A stretch of DNA of 64,000 nucleotides from Thermus filiformis. GTDB taxonomy: Bacteria > Deinococcota > Deinococci > Deinococcales > Thermaceae. Both the position numbers and the translations under genes were made by a program. The stretch covers positions 1 through 64,000 of the forward strand of contig NZ_JPSL02000035.1 of assembly GCF_000771745.2 (NCBI RefSeq), read 5' to 3'. Shown one piece after another: positions 1-9,056 of this stretch. The notes under the pieces are model-generated. The model had not been told where the DNA came from. It made no database searches and saw only the letters and a program-made list of their open reading frames with translations. How positions within the stretch are numbered: position 1 is the first letter of the stretch; the number at the start of each line of letters is the position of its first letter.

Positions 1-85
1 TGAGGCCCAGGAGTCCCCAGAGGGGGTACTGCCGGTTTTGGGCGCGGGGGTCGGGGATCTTGGTCAAGGCCTCTTTGAGCTTCAT
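1..85 (-). mobile_element. ISAs1-type transposase, N-terminus only (runs off the window)
   Basis: The minus strand opens with an ATG at 85 and reads 28 codons to the window edge. The peptide (MKLKEALTKIPDPRAQNRQY and onwards) has the IPDPR...YPL..LLGL pattern of the transposase-associated N-terminal domain of ISAs1/H-repeat transposases. The catalytic part lies outside the window. The insertion-sequence end must lie between 86 and about 127, because a truncated permease fragment begins there. Whether the element is intact cannot be seen. Confidence 0.7.
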
Positions 86-127
86 GTCCTCTTGTCTACA
101 CCAAGGGACGAATAGCGGTCAAGTCTG

Positions 128-259
128 GGGCAGTACATCAACGACTGGCCCCTGATCGTGGCGGGGAGCCTCCTGGCCACCCTGCCCACCCTGGCCGTCT
201 TCTTCGGCCTACAGCGCTACTTCATCCAGGGCCTGACCCTGGGGGCGACCAAGGGGTGA
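128..259 (+). pseudogene. 3' fragment of a sugar ABC transporter permease (MalG type), cut by the adjacent IS
   Basis: The frame ending at TGA 257-259 encodes about 43 residues with the sequence GQYINDWPLIVAGSLLATLP, then [16 protein letters not shown]. This is the last membrane segment and conserved tail of MalG-type inner-membrane permeases. No start codon or upstream part is present: the sequence on its left is the end of the insertion sequence. The gene therefore looks disrupted, unless the rest lies beyond the IS outside the window. It stands 4 bp before the beta-galactosidase start, so the lost transporter probably imported galactosides for this operon. Confidence 0.75.
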
Positions 260-263
260 AAGG

Positions 264-2201
264 ATGCTTGGCGTCTGCTACTACCCAGAACACTGGCCCA
301 AGGAACGCTGGAAAGAGGACGCCCAAAGGATGCGGGCGCTCGGCCTCTCCTACGTGCGGGTGGGGGAGTTCGCCTGGGCCCTTTTGGAGCCGGAGCCCGG
401 GCGGTACGCCTGGGACTGGCTGGACGAGGCCCTCGAGACCTTGGCCCAAGAAGGGCTCAAGGTGGTCCTGGGCACCCCCACGGCCACCCCGCCCAAGTGG
501 CTGGTGGACCGCCACCCGGAGATCCTGCCCGTGGACCGGGAGGGCCGGCGGCGCCGCTTCGGGGGGCGGCGGCACTACTGCTTCAGCAGCCCCGTCTACC
601 GGGAGGAGACGGCGCGGATCGTGCGCCTTCTGGCCGAGCGCTACGCCTCCCACCCGGCGGTGGTGGGGTTCCAGACGGACAACGAGTACGGCTGCCACGA
701 CACGGTACGCTGCTACTGCCCCCGCTGCCGGGAGGCCTTCCAGGCCTGGCTCGAGGCCCGCTACCAAGAGGTGGAGGCCCTGAACCGGGCCTGGGGCACC
801 GCCTTCTGGAGCCAGCGCTACCGCAGCTTCCGCGAGGTGGACCTCCCCCACCTCACCGTGGCCGAGCCCAACCCCAGCCACCTCCTGGACTACTACCGCT
901 TCGCCTCGGACCAGGTGCGGGCCTACAACCGCCTCCAGGTGGACCTCCTGAGGGCCCATGCCCCGGGGAAGTTCATCACCCACAACTTCATGGGCTTCTT
1001 CACCGACCTAGACCCCTTCGCCTTGGCCGAGGACCTGGACTTCGCCAGCTGGGACAGCTACCCTCTGGGCTTCACCGAGCTCATGCCCCTTCCCGAGGAG
1101 GAGCGGCGCCTCTACGCCCGCACCGGCCACCCCGACGTGGCCGCCTTCCACCACGACCTCTACCGGGCGGTGGGCCGGGGGCGGTTCTGGGTGATGGAGC
1201 AGCAGCCGGGGCCGGTGAACTGGGCCCCCCACAACCCGAGCCCCGCCCCGGGGATGGTGCGGCTTTGGACCTGGGAGGCCCTGGCCCACGGGGCGGAGGT
1301 GGTGAGCTACTTCCGCTTCCGGCAGGTCCCCTTCGCCCAAGAGCAGATGCACGCCGGCCTCCACCTCCCGGACGGCACCCCCGACCGGGGGGCAGAGGAG
1401 GCGAGGCGGGTGGCGGAGGAGCTCGCCCGCCTGGCCCTGCCCCCCCTGGAGCCCGCCCCGGTGGCCCTGGTCTACGACCCCGAGGCGGCCTGGGTCTACG
1501 AGATCCAGCCCCAGGGGGCGGGGTGGCGCTACCTCGAGCTGGTCTACGCCTTCTACAGCGGCCTCAGGCGCTTGGGCCTGGATGTGGACGTCCGGCCCCC
1601 CGGGGCCCCCCTGGAGGGGTACGCCCTGGTGGTGGTCCCGAGCCTTCCCATCCTGCGCCCGGAGGCCCTGGAGGCCTTCCAGAAGGCCCGGGGCCTGGTC
1701 CTCTTCGGCCCCCGCACCGGGAGCAAGACGGAGCACTTCCAGATCCCCCCGGACCTCCCCCCGGGCCCCCTCCAGGCCCTCCTTCCCCTGCGGGTAGTGC
1801 GGGTGGAAAGCCTCCCCCCGAGCCTCGAGGAGGTGGCCGAGGGGCCGCTGGGCCGGTTCGCCCTGGGGGTGTGGCGGGAGTGGGTGGAGGGCCGGGCCGA
1901 GCCCCTCCTCCGCTTCGCCGACGGCTGGGGGGCCCTCTTCCGGGAGGGGCGCCGCTTCTACCTCGCCGCCTGGCCCTCTCCCGACCTCCTGGCTGCCCTC
2001 CTCCCCTGGCTCGCTCGGGAGGCGGGTCTTAAGCCCCTGCCCTTGCCCGGGGGGCTCCGCCTAAGGCGGCGGGGGCGGTGGACCTTCGCCTTCAACTACG
2101 GGCCGGAGGAGGCCGAGGCCCCGGCCCCCCGGGAGGCCCGCTTCCTCCTAGGGGCCAGGCGCCTTCCCCCCTACGAGGTGGCCCTTTGGGAGGAGGCATG
2201 A
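264..2201 (+). CDS. bgaA: Beta-galactosidase, GH42
   Basis: This 645-residue protein is the length of the Thermus sp. A4 enzyme. It hydrolyses terminal beta-galactosides in the cytoplasm. The acid/base glutamate is E141 in TDNEYGC and the nucleophile is E312 in WVMEQQPG. Cysteines 106, 150, 152 and 155 match the zinc site known from the A4 structure. Order: TIM barrel (about 1-390), trimerisation domain (about 390-590), small C-terminal beta domain. The ATG lies 4 bp after the permease fragment stop with a purine-rich GAAAGG in front. The stop overlaps the next start (ATGA), so it is translationally coupled to the alpha-galactosidase. Loss of the upstream transporter may also have removed the native promoter. 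Confidence 0.95.
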   Translation: MLGVCYYPEHWPKERWKEDAQRMRALGLSYVRVGEFAWALLEPEPGRYAWDWLDEALETLAQEGLKVVLGTPTATPPKWLVDRHPEILPVDREGRRRRFGGRRHYCFSSPVYREETARIVRLLAERYASHPAVVGFQTDNEYGCHDTVRCYCPRCREAFQAWLEARYQEVEALNRAWGTAFWSQRYRSFREVDLPHLTVAEPNPSHLLDYYRFASDQVRAYNRLQVDLLRAHAPGKFITHNFMGFFTDLDPFALAEDLDFASWDSYPLGFTELMPLPEEERRLYARTGHPDVAAFHHDLYRAVGRGRFWVMEQQPGPVNWAPHNPSPAPGMVRLWTWEALAHGAEVVSYFRFRQVPFAQEQMHAGLHLPDGTPDRGAEEARRVAEELARLALPPLEPAPVALVYDPEAAWVYEIQPQGAGWRYLELVYAFYSGLRRLGLDVDVRPPGAPLEGYALVVVPSLPILRPEALEAFQKARGLVLFGPRTGSKTEHFQIPPDLPPGPLQALLPLRVVRVESLPPSLEEVAEGPLGRFALGVWREWVEGRAEPLLRFADGWGALFREGRRFYLAAWPSPDLLAALLPWLAREAGLKPLPLPGGLRLRRRGRWTFAFNYGPEEAEAPAPREARFLLGARRLPPYEVALWEEA

Positions 2202-3622
2202 GGCTTCGCTTTCCCACGGGCGAGGTGGCGGTCCGGGCGGAAGGGGCGGAGGAGGTCCAGGGGGGCTTCCGCCTCTGGGGCCGGGAGGTGCGGGCCTACG
2301 CCCCCTCACGGGTCCGTTCCTTCTTCCGCCACGGCTGGCAGAGCTGGAGCCCGGCGGCCTGGGTGGACCTGGCCGAGCCCCCGCGCCCCCTCCTGCCCCT
2401 GGAGCGGCGCCCCCAGGCGGACGACCCCTGGGTCCTCGCCCAGGGGGCCCACTGGGGGAGCGGCCTGGGGGCCCTGCGGGTGGGGGAGGAGGTCCTCCTC
2501 CTGGGGGCCCTGGATCCCGGGGGGCGGGTCCTGGGGGAGGAGGACCTCCTCCTGGGGCGGTACGCGGGGGAGGGGGGGTGGTTCCTGGCCTTCGGTAGGG
2601 AAGAGGAGGTCTTTGCCGCCTACGCCCGCCACCTGCCGGGCCGCCCGGGGGGCAGGCCCCCCAGGGTCTGGTGCTCCTGGTACAGCTTCTACCGGGAGAT
2701 CGGCGAGGAGCTCCTCCTCGAGGTCCTGGAGGGGCTTCGGGGCCTTCCCTTTGAGGTCTTCCAGGTGGACGACGGCTGGCAGCGGGGCCTGGGCGACTGG
2801 GAGGCGAACGGGCGCTTCCCCCGGGGGATGGCCTTTCTGGCGGAGCAGATCCAGAAGCGGGGGCTCAGGCCGGGGCTCTGGCTCGCCCCTTTCCTGGTGA
2901 CGGCGGAAAGCCCCCTTTACCGGGCCCACCCGGACTGGCTTTTGCGGGACGGGGAGGGGAGGCCGGTCCCCGCGGGCTTCAACTGGGGGGTCCCCCTCTA
3001 CGCCCTAGACGCGGGCCACCCCGAGGTGGTGGCCTGGGTGGCGGACCTGGTCCGAAAGGCGGTGGCCTGGGGGTACACGTACCTGAAGCTGGACTTCCTT
3101 TACGCGGCCGCCCTGCCCGGGGCGGAAGGGGAGGCGCGCTACCGGGAGGCCCTGGGGGCGGTGCGGGAGGCGGCGGGAGGGAGCTACCTCCTCCTCTCGG
3201 GCGCCCCGATCCTCCCCTCCTTGGGGCTCGGGGACGGGCTCCGGGTCGGGCCGGACGTGGCCCCCTACTGGGACAACGAGGACCGCACCTTCTGGCTTTC
3301 CGACCCCACGGGGCCGGGCCTTAAGAACGCCCTCCGCGCCACCGTGCACCGCCTTTGGCTGGGGGATAACGTCCACCCGGACCCCGACGTGGTCTACTTC
3401 CGCACCCGCTTCAACCTCCTTTCCCCGGAGGCCATGGCGCTCCAGCGGGCCATGGGCTGGATCACCGGCTTCAAGGCCACCTCGGACCCGCCCTCCTGGC
3501 TCCTCCCGGAGGAAAGGGAGGCCCTTTGGGCCTTCCTGGAGGCGGAGCCCGAGGTGGAACGCCTGGGGCCTTACCGCTTCCGGGTGGGGGAGGATGTGGT
3601 GGACTATGGAACGGTTCTTTAA
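2198..3622 (+). CDS. agaT: Alpha-galactosidase, GH36
   Basis: A 474-residue enzyme that removes terminal alpha-1,6-galactose from melibiose- or raffinose-type sugars. It has the beta-sandwich N-terminal domain (about 1-150) and a TIM barrel. The catalytic nucleophile is predicted to be D299 in YLKLDF and the acid/base D353 in GPDVAPYWD, by family comparison. The length and neighbourhood match the small Thermus enzymes (AgaT of T. brockianus is about the same size). I chose the ATG at 2198 because it overlaps the preceding TGA and sits behind GGAGG; the frame is open further upstream but that part is within bgaA. Its 3' end overlaps the start region of galT. Confidence 0.93.
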   Translation: MRLRFPTGEVAVRAEGAEEVQGGFRLWGREVRAYAPSRVRSFFRHGWQSWSPAAWVDLAEPPRPLLPLERRPQADDPWVLAQGAHWGSGLGALRVGEEVLLLGALDPGGRVLGEEDLLLGRYAGEGGWFLAFGREEEVFAAYARHLPGRPGGRPPRVWCSWYSFYREIGEELLLEVLEGLRGLPFEVFQVDDGWQRGLGDWEANGRFPRGMAFLAEQIQKRGLRPGLWLAPFLVTAESPLYRAHPDWLLRDGEGRPVPAGFNWGVPLYALDAGHPEVVAWVADLVRKAVAWGYTYLKLDFLYAAALPGAEGEARYREALGAVREAAGGSYLLLSGAPILPSLGLGDGLRVGPDVAPYWDNEDRTFWLSDPTGPGLKNALRATVHRLWLGDNVHPDPDVVYFRTRFNLLSPEAMALQRAMGWITGFKATSDPPSWLLPEEREALWAFLEAEPEVERLGPYRFRVGEDVVDYGTVL

Positions 3623-4652
3623 GCACTTCCACCGCAAACGGGACGGCAGGGCCCTCTACCTCTACGGCTTGAAGCCCCTCGAGGCCTCCCCCCTGCCGGA
3701 GCTCGAGGAACCCCTGGCGGCCGCCTCCCACCTCCGCTGGCACCCCTTGCGGGGGGAGTGGGTGGTCTACGCCGCCCACCGCCAGGAGCGGACCTTCCTC
3801 CCCCCCAAGGAGCACTGCCCCCTCTGCCCGGGCCGGGAGGGGGGGTTCCCCACGGAGATCCCCTTTTCGGACTTCCAGGTGGCGGTCTTTCAGAACCGCT
3901 TCCCCGCCTTCGTCCCCGACCCCTTTCCGCCCCCCGAGGGCCTTCCCGTCCCCGTGGAGGCCGCCCGGGGCCGGTGCGAGGTGGTGGTCTACACCCCCAG
4001 GCACACGGGAAGCCTGGCCAGCCTGAGCGAGGAGGAGAGGCGGCTTCTAGTGGAGGTCTGGGTGGACCGCTACCAGGAGCTTTACGCCCAGGAGGAGGTG
4101 CGCTTCGTCATGCCCTTTGAGAACCGGGGGGAGGCGGTGGGGGTGACCCTCCACCACCCCCACGGGCAGATCTACGCCTACCCCTTCGTCCCGCCCGTTT
4201 TGGAACGGGAGGCCCGGGCCTTCCGGGAGGGGGCGGTCCTCGAGGCCCTCTTTCCCCACCTTTCGCCCTACCGGGTGGACGAGGAGGGGGGGCTTTTGGC
4301 CTTCGTCCCCCCCTTCGCCCGCTACCCCTATGAGGTCTGGATCGCCCCTAGGAGGCGGCACCCCGGGCCCTGGACCTTCAGCGAGGAGGAGCGGTGGGCC
4401 TTCGCCCGGCTTTTGGGCCGGGTGGTGGCCCGGTACGACGCCCTCTTCGGCGAGCCCTTCCCTTACGTCATGGTCTTCCACGCCAGCCCCAAGGGGGAGG
4501 AGGCCTTTTTCCACTTCCACGTGGAGTTCTACCCGCCCAAGCGCACCCGGGATAAGCTCAAGTTCCTGGCGGGCACGGAGCTCGGGGCGGGCACCTTCGT
4601 GGTGGACGCCCTGCCCGAGGAGACGGCCCGCCTGCTCAAGGAGGCCCTATGA
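3606..4652 (+). CDS. galT: Galactose-1-phosphate uridylyltransferase
   Basis: Converts galactose-1-phosphate and UDP-glucose into glucose-1-phosphate and UDP-galactose (Leloir pathway). The histidine-triad motif HPHGQ is at residues 184-188, with H186 the expected uridylylated residue. A zinc-type CPLC pair is at 71-74. The protein has 348 residues when started at ATG 3606; an in-frame ATG at 3594 would add four residues. Both starts lie inside the end of agaT. The stop overlaps glpK (ATGA). No galK or galE is visible nearby, so these must be elsewhere. Confidence 0.93.
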   Translation: MERFFKHFHRKRDGRALYLYGLKPLEASPLPELEEPLAAASHLRWHPLRGEWVVYAAHRQERTFLPPKEHCPLCPGREGGFPTEIPFSDFQVAVFQNRFPAFVPDPFPPPEGLPVPVEAARGRCEVVVYTPRHTGSLASLSEEERRLLVEVWVDRYQELYAQEEVRFVMPFENRGEAVGVTLHHPHGQIYAYPFVPPVLEREARAFREGAVLEALFPHLSPYRVDEEGGLLAFVPPFARYPYEVWIAPRRRHPGPWTFSEEERWAFARLLGRVVARYDALFGEPFPYVMVFHASPKGEEAFFHFHVEFYPPKRTRDKLKFLAGTELGAGTFVVDALPEETARLLKEAL

Positions 4653-6136
4653 GCTACCTTCTCGCCCTGGACCAGGGGACCACCTCGAGCCGGGCTCTTC
4701 TTTTCACCCTGGAGGGGAGGCCGGTGGCGGTGGCCCAGCAGGAGTTCGGCCAGCTCTACCCGGCCCCGGGCCTGGTGGAGCACGACCCCCTGGAGATCTG
4801 GCGGACCCAGCTCCAGACGGCCCGGGAGGTCCTGAGGCGGGCCGGGGTGGACCCCAAGGAGGTGGTGGCCCTGGGCCTCACCAACCAGCGGGAGACCACC
4901 CTGGTGTGGGAGCGGAAGACGGGGAAGCCCCTCCACAACGCCCTCGTCTGGCAGGACCGGAGGACCGCCTCCCTTTGCGAGGTCCTAAAGGCGCGGGGCC
5001 TGGAGCCCCTTTTCCGGGAGCGGACGGGCCTCCTTCTGGACCCCTACTTCTCCGGAACCAAGCTCCTGTGGCTCTTGGAGAACGTTCCGGGCCTGAGGGA
5101 AAGGGCCGAGCAGGGGGAGGTCTGCTTCGGCACCGTGGACACCTGGCTCATCTACAACCTCACCGGGGGGCGGTTCCACGCCACCGACCCTTCCAACGCC
5201 AGCCGCACCCTCCTTTTCAACCTCCACACCCTCTCCTGGGACGAGGACCTCCTCCAGGCCCTGGGCATCCCCCAAGCCCTCCTTCCCGAGGTGCGCCCCT
5301 CGGACGGGGAGTTCGGCGAGACCCTGCCCGAGCTTCTGGGGGCCCCCATCCCCATCCGGGGGGTCCTGGGGGACCAGCAGGCGGCCCTTTTCGGCCAGGC
5401 GGCCCTGGAGGCGGGGCAGGGGAAGTGCACCTACGGCACCGGGGCCTTCCTCCTCCTGAACACGGGGGAGCGGCCGGTCCCTTCCCAAAGGGGCCTCCTC
5501 ACCACCGTGGCCTGGAGCCTGGGGGGGAGGGCCACCTACGCCCTGGAGGGGAGCGTCTTCATCGCCGGGGCGGCGATCCAGTGGCTGAGGGACCTGGGCC
5601 TGATCCGGGAAAGCCGGGAGGTGGAGGCTTTGGCCCGGGAGGTGGAGGACGCGGGCGGGGTCTACTTCGTCCCCGCCTTTACCGGCCTGGGGGCCCCCTA
5701 CTGGGACCCCTACGCCCGGGGCCTCCTGATCGGCCTTACCCGGGGGACGGGGCGGGCCCACCTGGCCCGGGCGGCTTTGGAGGGGGTGGCCTTCCAGGTG
5801 CGGGACGTCTTCCTGGCCATGGGGGAGGAGGCGGGGCTTCCCCTCAAGGAGCTCCGGGCGGACGGGGGGATGGCCGCGAACGACTTCTTCCTGGCCCTGC
5901 AGGCGGACCTTTTGGGGACGCCGGTGCTCCGGCCCGAGGTGACGGAGACCACTGCTTTGGGCGCGGCCCTCATGGCCGGGGTGGGGGCGGGGGCCTTGGA
6001 CCTGGAGGGGGTGCGGGCGGCCTGGCGGGAGGCGGCCCGCTTCCTGCCCACCCTTCCCGAGGAGGTGCGCCGGGAGCGCCACCGCCTCTGGCAAAGGGCG
6101 GTGGAACGGGCCTTGGGCTGGGCCAAGGAGGGGTGA
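4649..6136 (+). CDS. glpK: Glycerol kinase
   Basis: An FGGY-family kinase of 495 residues, the normal length. It phosphorylates glycerol to sn-glycerol-3-phosphate with ATP. The N-terminal nucleotide motif [11 protein letters not shown] is at residues 6-16; the glycerol-binding stretch LTNQRETT is near 75; [15 protein letters not shown] and YGTGAFLL follow. It is coupled to galT by an ATGA overlap, an unusual pairing of galactose and glycerol genes, and is followed by glpD. A degenerate copy of the dispersed palindromic element begins directly after its TGA. Confidence 0.95.
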   Translation: MSYLLALDQGTTSSRALLFTLEGRPVAVAQQEFGQLYPAPGLVEHDPLEIWRTQLQTAREVLRRAGVDPKEVVALGLTNQRETTLVWERKTGKPLHNALVWQDRRTASLCEVLKARGLEPLFRERTGLLLDPYFSGTKLLWLLENVPGLRERAEQGEVCFGTVDTWLIYNLTGGRFHATDPSNASRTLLFNLHTLSWDEDLLQALGIPQALLPEVRPSDGEFGETLPELLGAPIPIRGVLGDQQAALFGQAALEAGQGKCTYGTGAFLLLNTGERPVPSQRGLLTTVAWSLGGRATYALEGSVFIAGAAIQWLRDLGLIRESREVEALAREVEDAGGVYFVPAFTGLGAPYWDPYARGLLIGLTRGTGRAHLARAALEGVAFQVRDVFLAMGEEAGLPLKELRADGGMAANDFFLALQADLLGTPVLRPEVTETTALGAALMAGVGAGALDLEGVRAAWREAARFLPTLPEEVRRERHRLWQRAVERALGWAKEG

Positions 6137-6206
6137 TCCCCCCCAGCCAGGCCCCGCGCCAAGCGGGGGCCCCGGTTAGTTCCTAACGGATGTTCTGAAG
6201 GGGGTA
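6137..6206 (+). repeat. Palindromic element copy 1 (degenerate), at the glpK stop codon
   Basis: Starts immediately after the glpK TGA with CCCCCCAGCCAGGC, then a complementary arm, then GGGGGCCCCGGTTAG, a worn version of the 42-bp hairpin module seen at 7763. The tail is shortened and ends GGGGGTA at 6206. No second TGA follows, so the right duplication has decayed. Confidence 0.6.
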
Positions 6207-6211
6207 GGTGG

Positions 6212-7762
6212 GTGAAGGAAACCAAGGGACATGACCTGGAGCGGGAGGCGCTTTGGGAGCGGCTTGGGCGGGAGGCCTGGGACCTCCTGATCCTGGGGGG
6301 TGGGGCCACGGGGGCGGGGGTTTTGTGGGAGGCCACCCTGCGGGGTCTGAAGGCCGCCTTGGTGGAGGCCCGGGACTTCGGGAGCGGCACCAGCTCCCGC
6401 TCCACCAAGCTCCTCCACGGGGGGGTGCGCTACCTGGAGCTCGCGCTTAAAAGGCTGGACCGGAGGCAGCTCAAGCTGGTGGTGGACGCCCTCCACGAGC
6501 GCAAGGTGGTCATCCGCCTCGCCCCCCACCTGGCCCACCCCCTTCCCCTCCTCACCCCCCTCTTCCGGGCCTGGGAGGTGCCCTACTACTGGACGGGCCT
6601 CAAACTCTACGACCTCCTGGCGGGAAGGCAGCGCCTGGGGCCGAGCCGCTACCTCCCTCCCCGGGAGGTGGCGGACCTCTTCCCCGACCTCCCCAGGACC
6701 CTCGGGGGCGTCCTCTACCTGGACGGGCAGTTCCAGGACCACCGCCTGAACCTGGCCCTGGTCCTCTCCGCCCTGGCGCGGGGGGGGCTCGCCCTGAACC
6801 ACGCGGAGGCGGTGGCCCTCCTCCAGGAGGGGGGAAGGGTGCGGGGGGCGGTGGTGCGGGACCGGCTTACGGGGAAGGAGGTGGAGGTGCGGGCCCGGGC
6901 GGTGGTGAACGCCGCGGGCCCCCTGGCCGACCGGGTGCGCGCCCTCCTGGACCCAGGCCTTCCCCCCCTCCTCACCCCCTCCAGCGGGGTCCACCTGGTC
7001 CTGGACTACCCCCTGCGGGCGGGCCTCCTGATCCCCAAGACCCGGGACGGCCGGGTCCTCTTCCTCCTGCCCTACGGGGGAAAGGCCCTCCTCGGGACCA
7101 CCGACCTGCCGGCGGAGGCCACGGCCTGCCCCCTGCCCCGGGAGGAGGAGGTGGCCTACCTCCTGGAGGAGATCCGCCCCTACCTGGGGGACCTCTCGGG
7201 CCGGGTGCGGGCGGCCTGGTCGGGGCTCAGGCCCCTGGTGGGGAAGGGGGAGACCCGGCTTTTGGTGCGGGACCATCTGATCGTGGAGGAGAAGGGGCTC
7301 TACACCCTCACCGGGGGGAAGTGGACCACCTTCCGCCTCATGGCCCTGGACCTGGTGGAGCGCCTGGCCCGGGACCTGGGCCTAAGACTTCCCCCCTCCA
7401 CCTCCCACGCCACGCCCCTTTGGGGGGCGGGGCCCCGGCCCGACCTCCCCGAGGGGCTGGAGCGGCTTTGGACCGCCTACGGCGCCCTGGCGGGGGAGGT
7501 CCTGGCCCTGGGGGAGAGGCCCCTCCTTCCTGGGCTTCCCTACCTGGAGGGGGAGGTGGCCTGGGCGGTGAGGCGGGAGCTCGCCCAGAAGCCCCTGGAC
7601 GTCCTGGTCCGGCGGATGGGCCTCGCCCTTTTGGACACCCGGGCCGCCCGAGAGGCCCTGCCCCGGGTGGTGGCCCTCATGGCCCCCCTTTTGGGCTGGG
7701 ACGAGGAGCGGGCGCGGCGGGAGCGGGAGGAGGCCGAGCGGGGGCTCGAGGCGCTCTGCTGA
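6212..7762 (+). CDS. glpD: Glycerol-3-phosphate dehydrogenase, FAD-dependent
   Basis: This 516-residue membrane-associated flavoprotein oxidises glycerol-3-phosphate to dihydroxyacetone phosphate and feeds electrons to quinone. The dinucleotide-binding motif ILGGGATGAGV is at residues 27-37. The GlpD signature region SGTSSRSTKLLHGGVRYLE follows, and the C-terminal helical DAO domain is about 395-510. The start is GTG 6212 behind GGGGGTAGGTG. It follows glpK with only the element remnant between, so the two are one unit. A well-preserved palindromic element begins right after its TGA. Confidence 0.94.
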   Translation: MKETKGHDLEREALWERLGREAWDLLILGGGATGAGVLWEATLRGLKAALVEARDFGSGTSSRSTKLLHGGVRYLELALKRLDRRQLKLVVDALHERKVVIRLAPHLAHPLPLLTPLFRAWEVPYYWTGLKLYDLLAGRQRLGPSRYLPPREVADLFPDLPRTLGGVLYLDGQFQDHRLNLALVLSALARGGLALNHAEAVALLQEGGRVRGAVVRDRLTGKEVEVRARAVVNAAGPLADRVRALLDPGLPPLLTPSSGVHLVLDYPLRAGLLIPKTRDGRVLFLLPYGGKALLGTTDLPAEATACPLPREEEVAYLLEEIRPYLGDLSGRVRAAWSGLRPLVGKGETRLLVRDHLIVEEKGLYTLTGGKWTTFRLMALDLVERLARDLGLRLPPSTSHATPLWGAGPRPDLPEGLERLWTAYGALAGEVLALGERPLLPGLPYLEGEVAWAVRRELAQKPLDVLVRRMGLALLDTRAAREALPRVVALMAPLLGWDEERARREREEAERGLEALC

Positions 7763-7906
7763 GCCCACCCCATCCTGGCGCAAGCCAGGACGGGGGCCCC
7801 GGTAAACCACCCCGTCCCAGCTTGCGCTGGGACGGGGGCCCCGGTAAAGCCTTTCTCAAGCCTCCGGACGGAGCCGCGTATGCGAAGGAAACGACAGAAA
7901 GGGGTA
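7763..7906 (+). repeat. Palindromic element copy 2, two modules plus tail, at the glpD stop codon
   Basis: The 144-bp element is bracketed by TGA: the glpD stop at 7760-7762 and a second TGA at 7907-7909. Module 1 (about 7765-7806) has arms ATCCTGGC/GCCAGGAC. Module 2 (7807-7848) has GTCCCAGC/GCTGGGAC. Both end GGGGGCCCCGGTAAA and are 42 bp. The tail 7849-7906 contains GCGAAGGAAAC and ends GGGGTA. The left terminus reads GCCCACCCC instead of TACCACCCC. Confidence 0.85.
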
Positions 7907-7946
7907 TGACCGGGGGCAGGCCTAAGGGTGACCGGTCCACGGGCTG

Positions 7947-7962
7947 GGCTATCGTGATAGCC
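7947..7962. promoter_or_regulatory. Inverted repeat upstream of the M24-like gene
   Basis: GGCTATC and GATAGCC are separated by GT, 24 bp before the GTG at 7986. It could be an operator or an RNA hairpin. No matching promoter hexamers are clear around it. Confidence 0.3.
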
Positions 7963-7985
7963 TGGGAAGGCTTCAGGAGGTCCCT

Positions 7986-8969
7986 GTGAACCCAGCCCAC
8001 CTGGAAAGACTACGCGCCTGGATGGAGGAAAGGGGCTTTCCCCGCTTCTTCGTGGCCCGGCCCGAGAACTTCGCCTGGCTCACGGGCGGGGCCAACACCT
8101 TGGGGATGGGGGAGGCGGTGGCCTACCTCGAGGTGGGGGAGGAGGTGGTCCTCCACACCAGCCGCATTGAGCACCCCCGGATGGCGGAGGAGGAGGCCCC
8201 CGGCCTGGCCGTGCGGGTCCACCCCTGGACCGCCTTTCTCCCGCCCCCGGCCCCCAACGACCTGGAGCACGACCTCACCCCCTTGCGCCTGGTCCTCTCC
8301 CCCAAGGCCCAGGAGGACTTCCTCCGCCTGGGGCGGGAGGCGGCGGAGGAAGTCCTCCTGGGCCTTGGGGGAGAGGACCAGGCGCAACTCGCCGGGGCCC
8401 TGGCCGAGGCCCTCTGGGGACGGGGGATCCGGCCCCTCCTCCTCCTGGTGGCGGGGGAGGAGCGGCTCTTCCGCCACCGCCACCCCCTGCCCAAGGACCG
8501 GCCCCTGGGCAGGGCCTTCATGGCCGTGGTCTGCGCCGAGCGGGGCGGGCTGGTGGCCAACCTCACCCGCATGGCCGCCTTCGGCCACAAGGAGGTGGAA
8601 GGGCGCTACCGGGAGGTCTTGGAGGTGGAGCGGGTGGCCCTGGAAAGGAGCCGCCCCGGGGCCACCTTAGGGGAGGTCTTTGCTGCTTTAGAGGAGGCCT
8701 ACGCCCGGCTGGGCCACCCCGGGGCCTGGGAGGAGCACCACCAGGGGGGTGTGGGGGGGTACCGCTCCCGGGAGGTCCTGGCCTTGCCGGGCCACCCCTT
8801 GGCCCTTAGGGTGGGGATGGCCCTGGCCTGGAACCCCAGCCTTCCCGGGGCCAAGGTGGAGGACACCTTTCTTCTGAGGGAGGGGGGCCTGGAGAACCTG
8901 ACGGAGGATTCCCGCTGGCCCCAGGTGGTCGTGGGCGGGAGGGCGCGGCCGGACCTTTGGAGGGGATGA
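7986..8969 (+). CDS. M24 (Xaa-Pro peptidase/creatinase fold) protein, probably lacking the metal site
   Basis: The 327-residue protein has the two-domain layout of M24 proteins: a creatinase-like N-terminal domain (about 1-140, PRFFVARPENFAWLTGG) and a pita-bread C-terminal domain. In active members two aspartates sit in a D-x(8-12)-D-x-TR segment; here the matching segment reads CAERGGLVANLTRM, with neither aspartate. The conserved HHQGGVGGY histidine region and the late ED of VEDTFLL remain. I infer a non-catalytic or altered protein. Start GTG 7986 is chosen for the GGAGG at 7976-7980. It is preceded by the element and an inverted repeat and ends in a short tandem repeat. Confidence 0.7.
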   Translation: MNPAHLERLRAWMEERGFPRFFVARPENFAWLTGGANTLGMGEAVAYLEVGEEVVLHTSRIEHPRMAEEEAPGLAVRVHPWTAFLPPPAPNDLEHDLTPLRLVLSPKAQEDFLRLGREAAEEVLLGLGGEDQAQLAGALAEALWGRGIRPLLLLVAGEERLFRHRHPLPKDRPLGRAFMAVVCAERGGLVANLTRMAAFGHKEVEGRYREVLEVERVALERSRPGATLGEVFAALEEAYARLGHPGAWEEHHQGGVGGYRSREVLALPGHPLALRVGMALAWNPSLPGAKVEDTFLLREGGLENLTEDSRWPQVVVGGRARPDLWRG

Positions 8970-9056
8970 AGTGGTGAAGCGGTGAAGTGGTGAAGCGGTG
9001 AAGTGGTGAAGCGGTGAAGTGGTGAAGCGAAAAACCCTCCGCCTCACCGCTTCAAC
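8966..9056. repeat. Octamer tandem array with inverted counterpart between convergent genes
   Basis: Alternating GGTGAAGT and GGTGAAGC octamers run from about 8966 to 9027, then GAAAAACCCTCCG, then CTCACCGCTTCAACTCAC, which is complementary to the array. The whole can fold into a long hairpin and lies exactly between the stops of two convergent genes, so it may act as a bidirectional terminator. Confidence 0.75.

Noticed and set aside
4330-6186. 618-codon plus-strand frame overlapping galT and glpK
   Set aside because: Low-complexity Pro/Gly/Arg translation; both overlapped genes have clear motifs.
7765-7848. Element copy 2 as a simple Rho-independent terminator of glpD
   Set aside because: The hairpins lack T runs, are followed by a conserved tail and TGA duplication, and recur elsewhere with the same boundaries, so a mobile-element reading fits better. 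A secondary terminator role remains possible.
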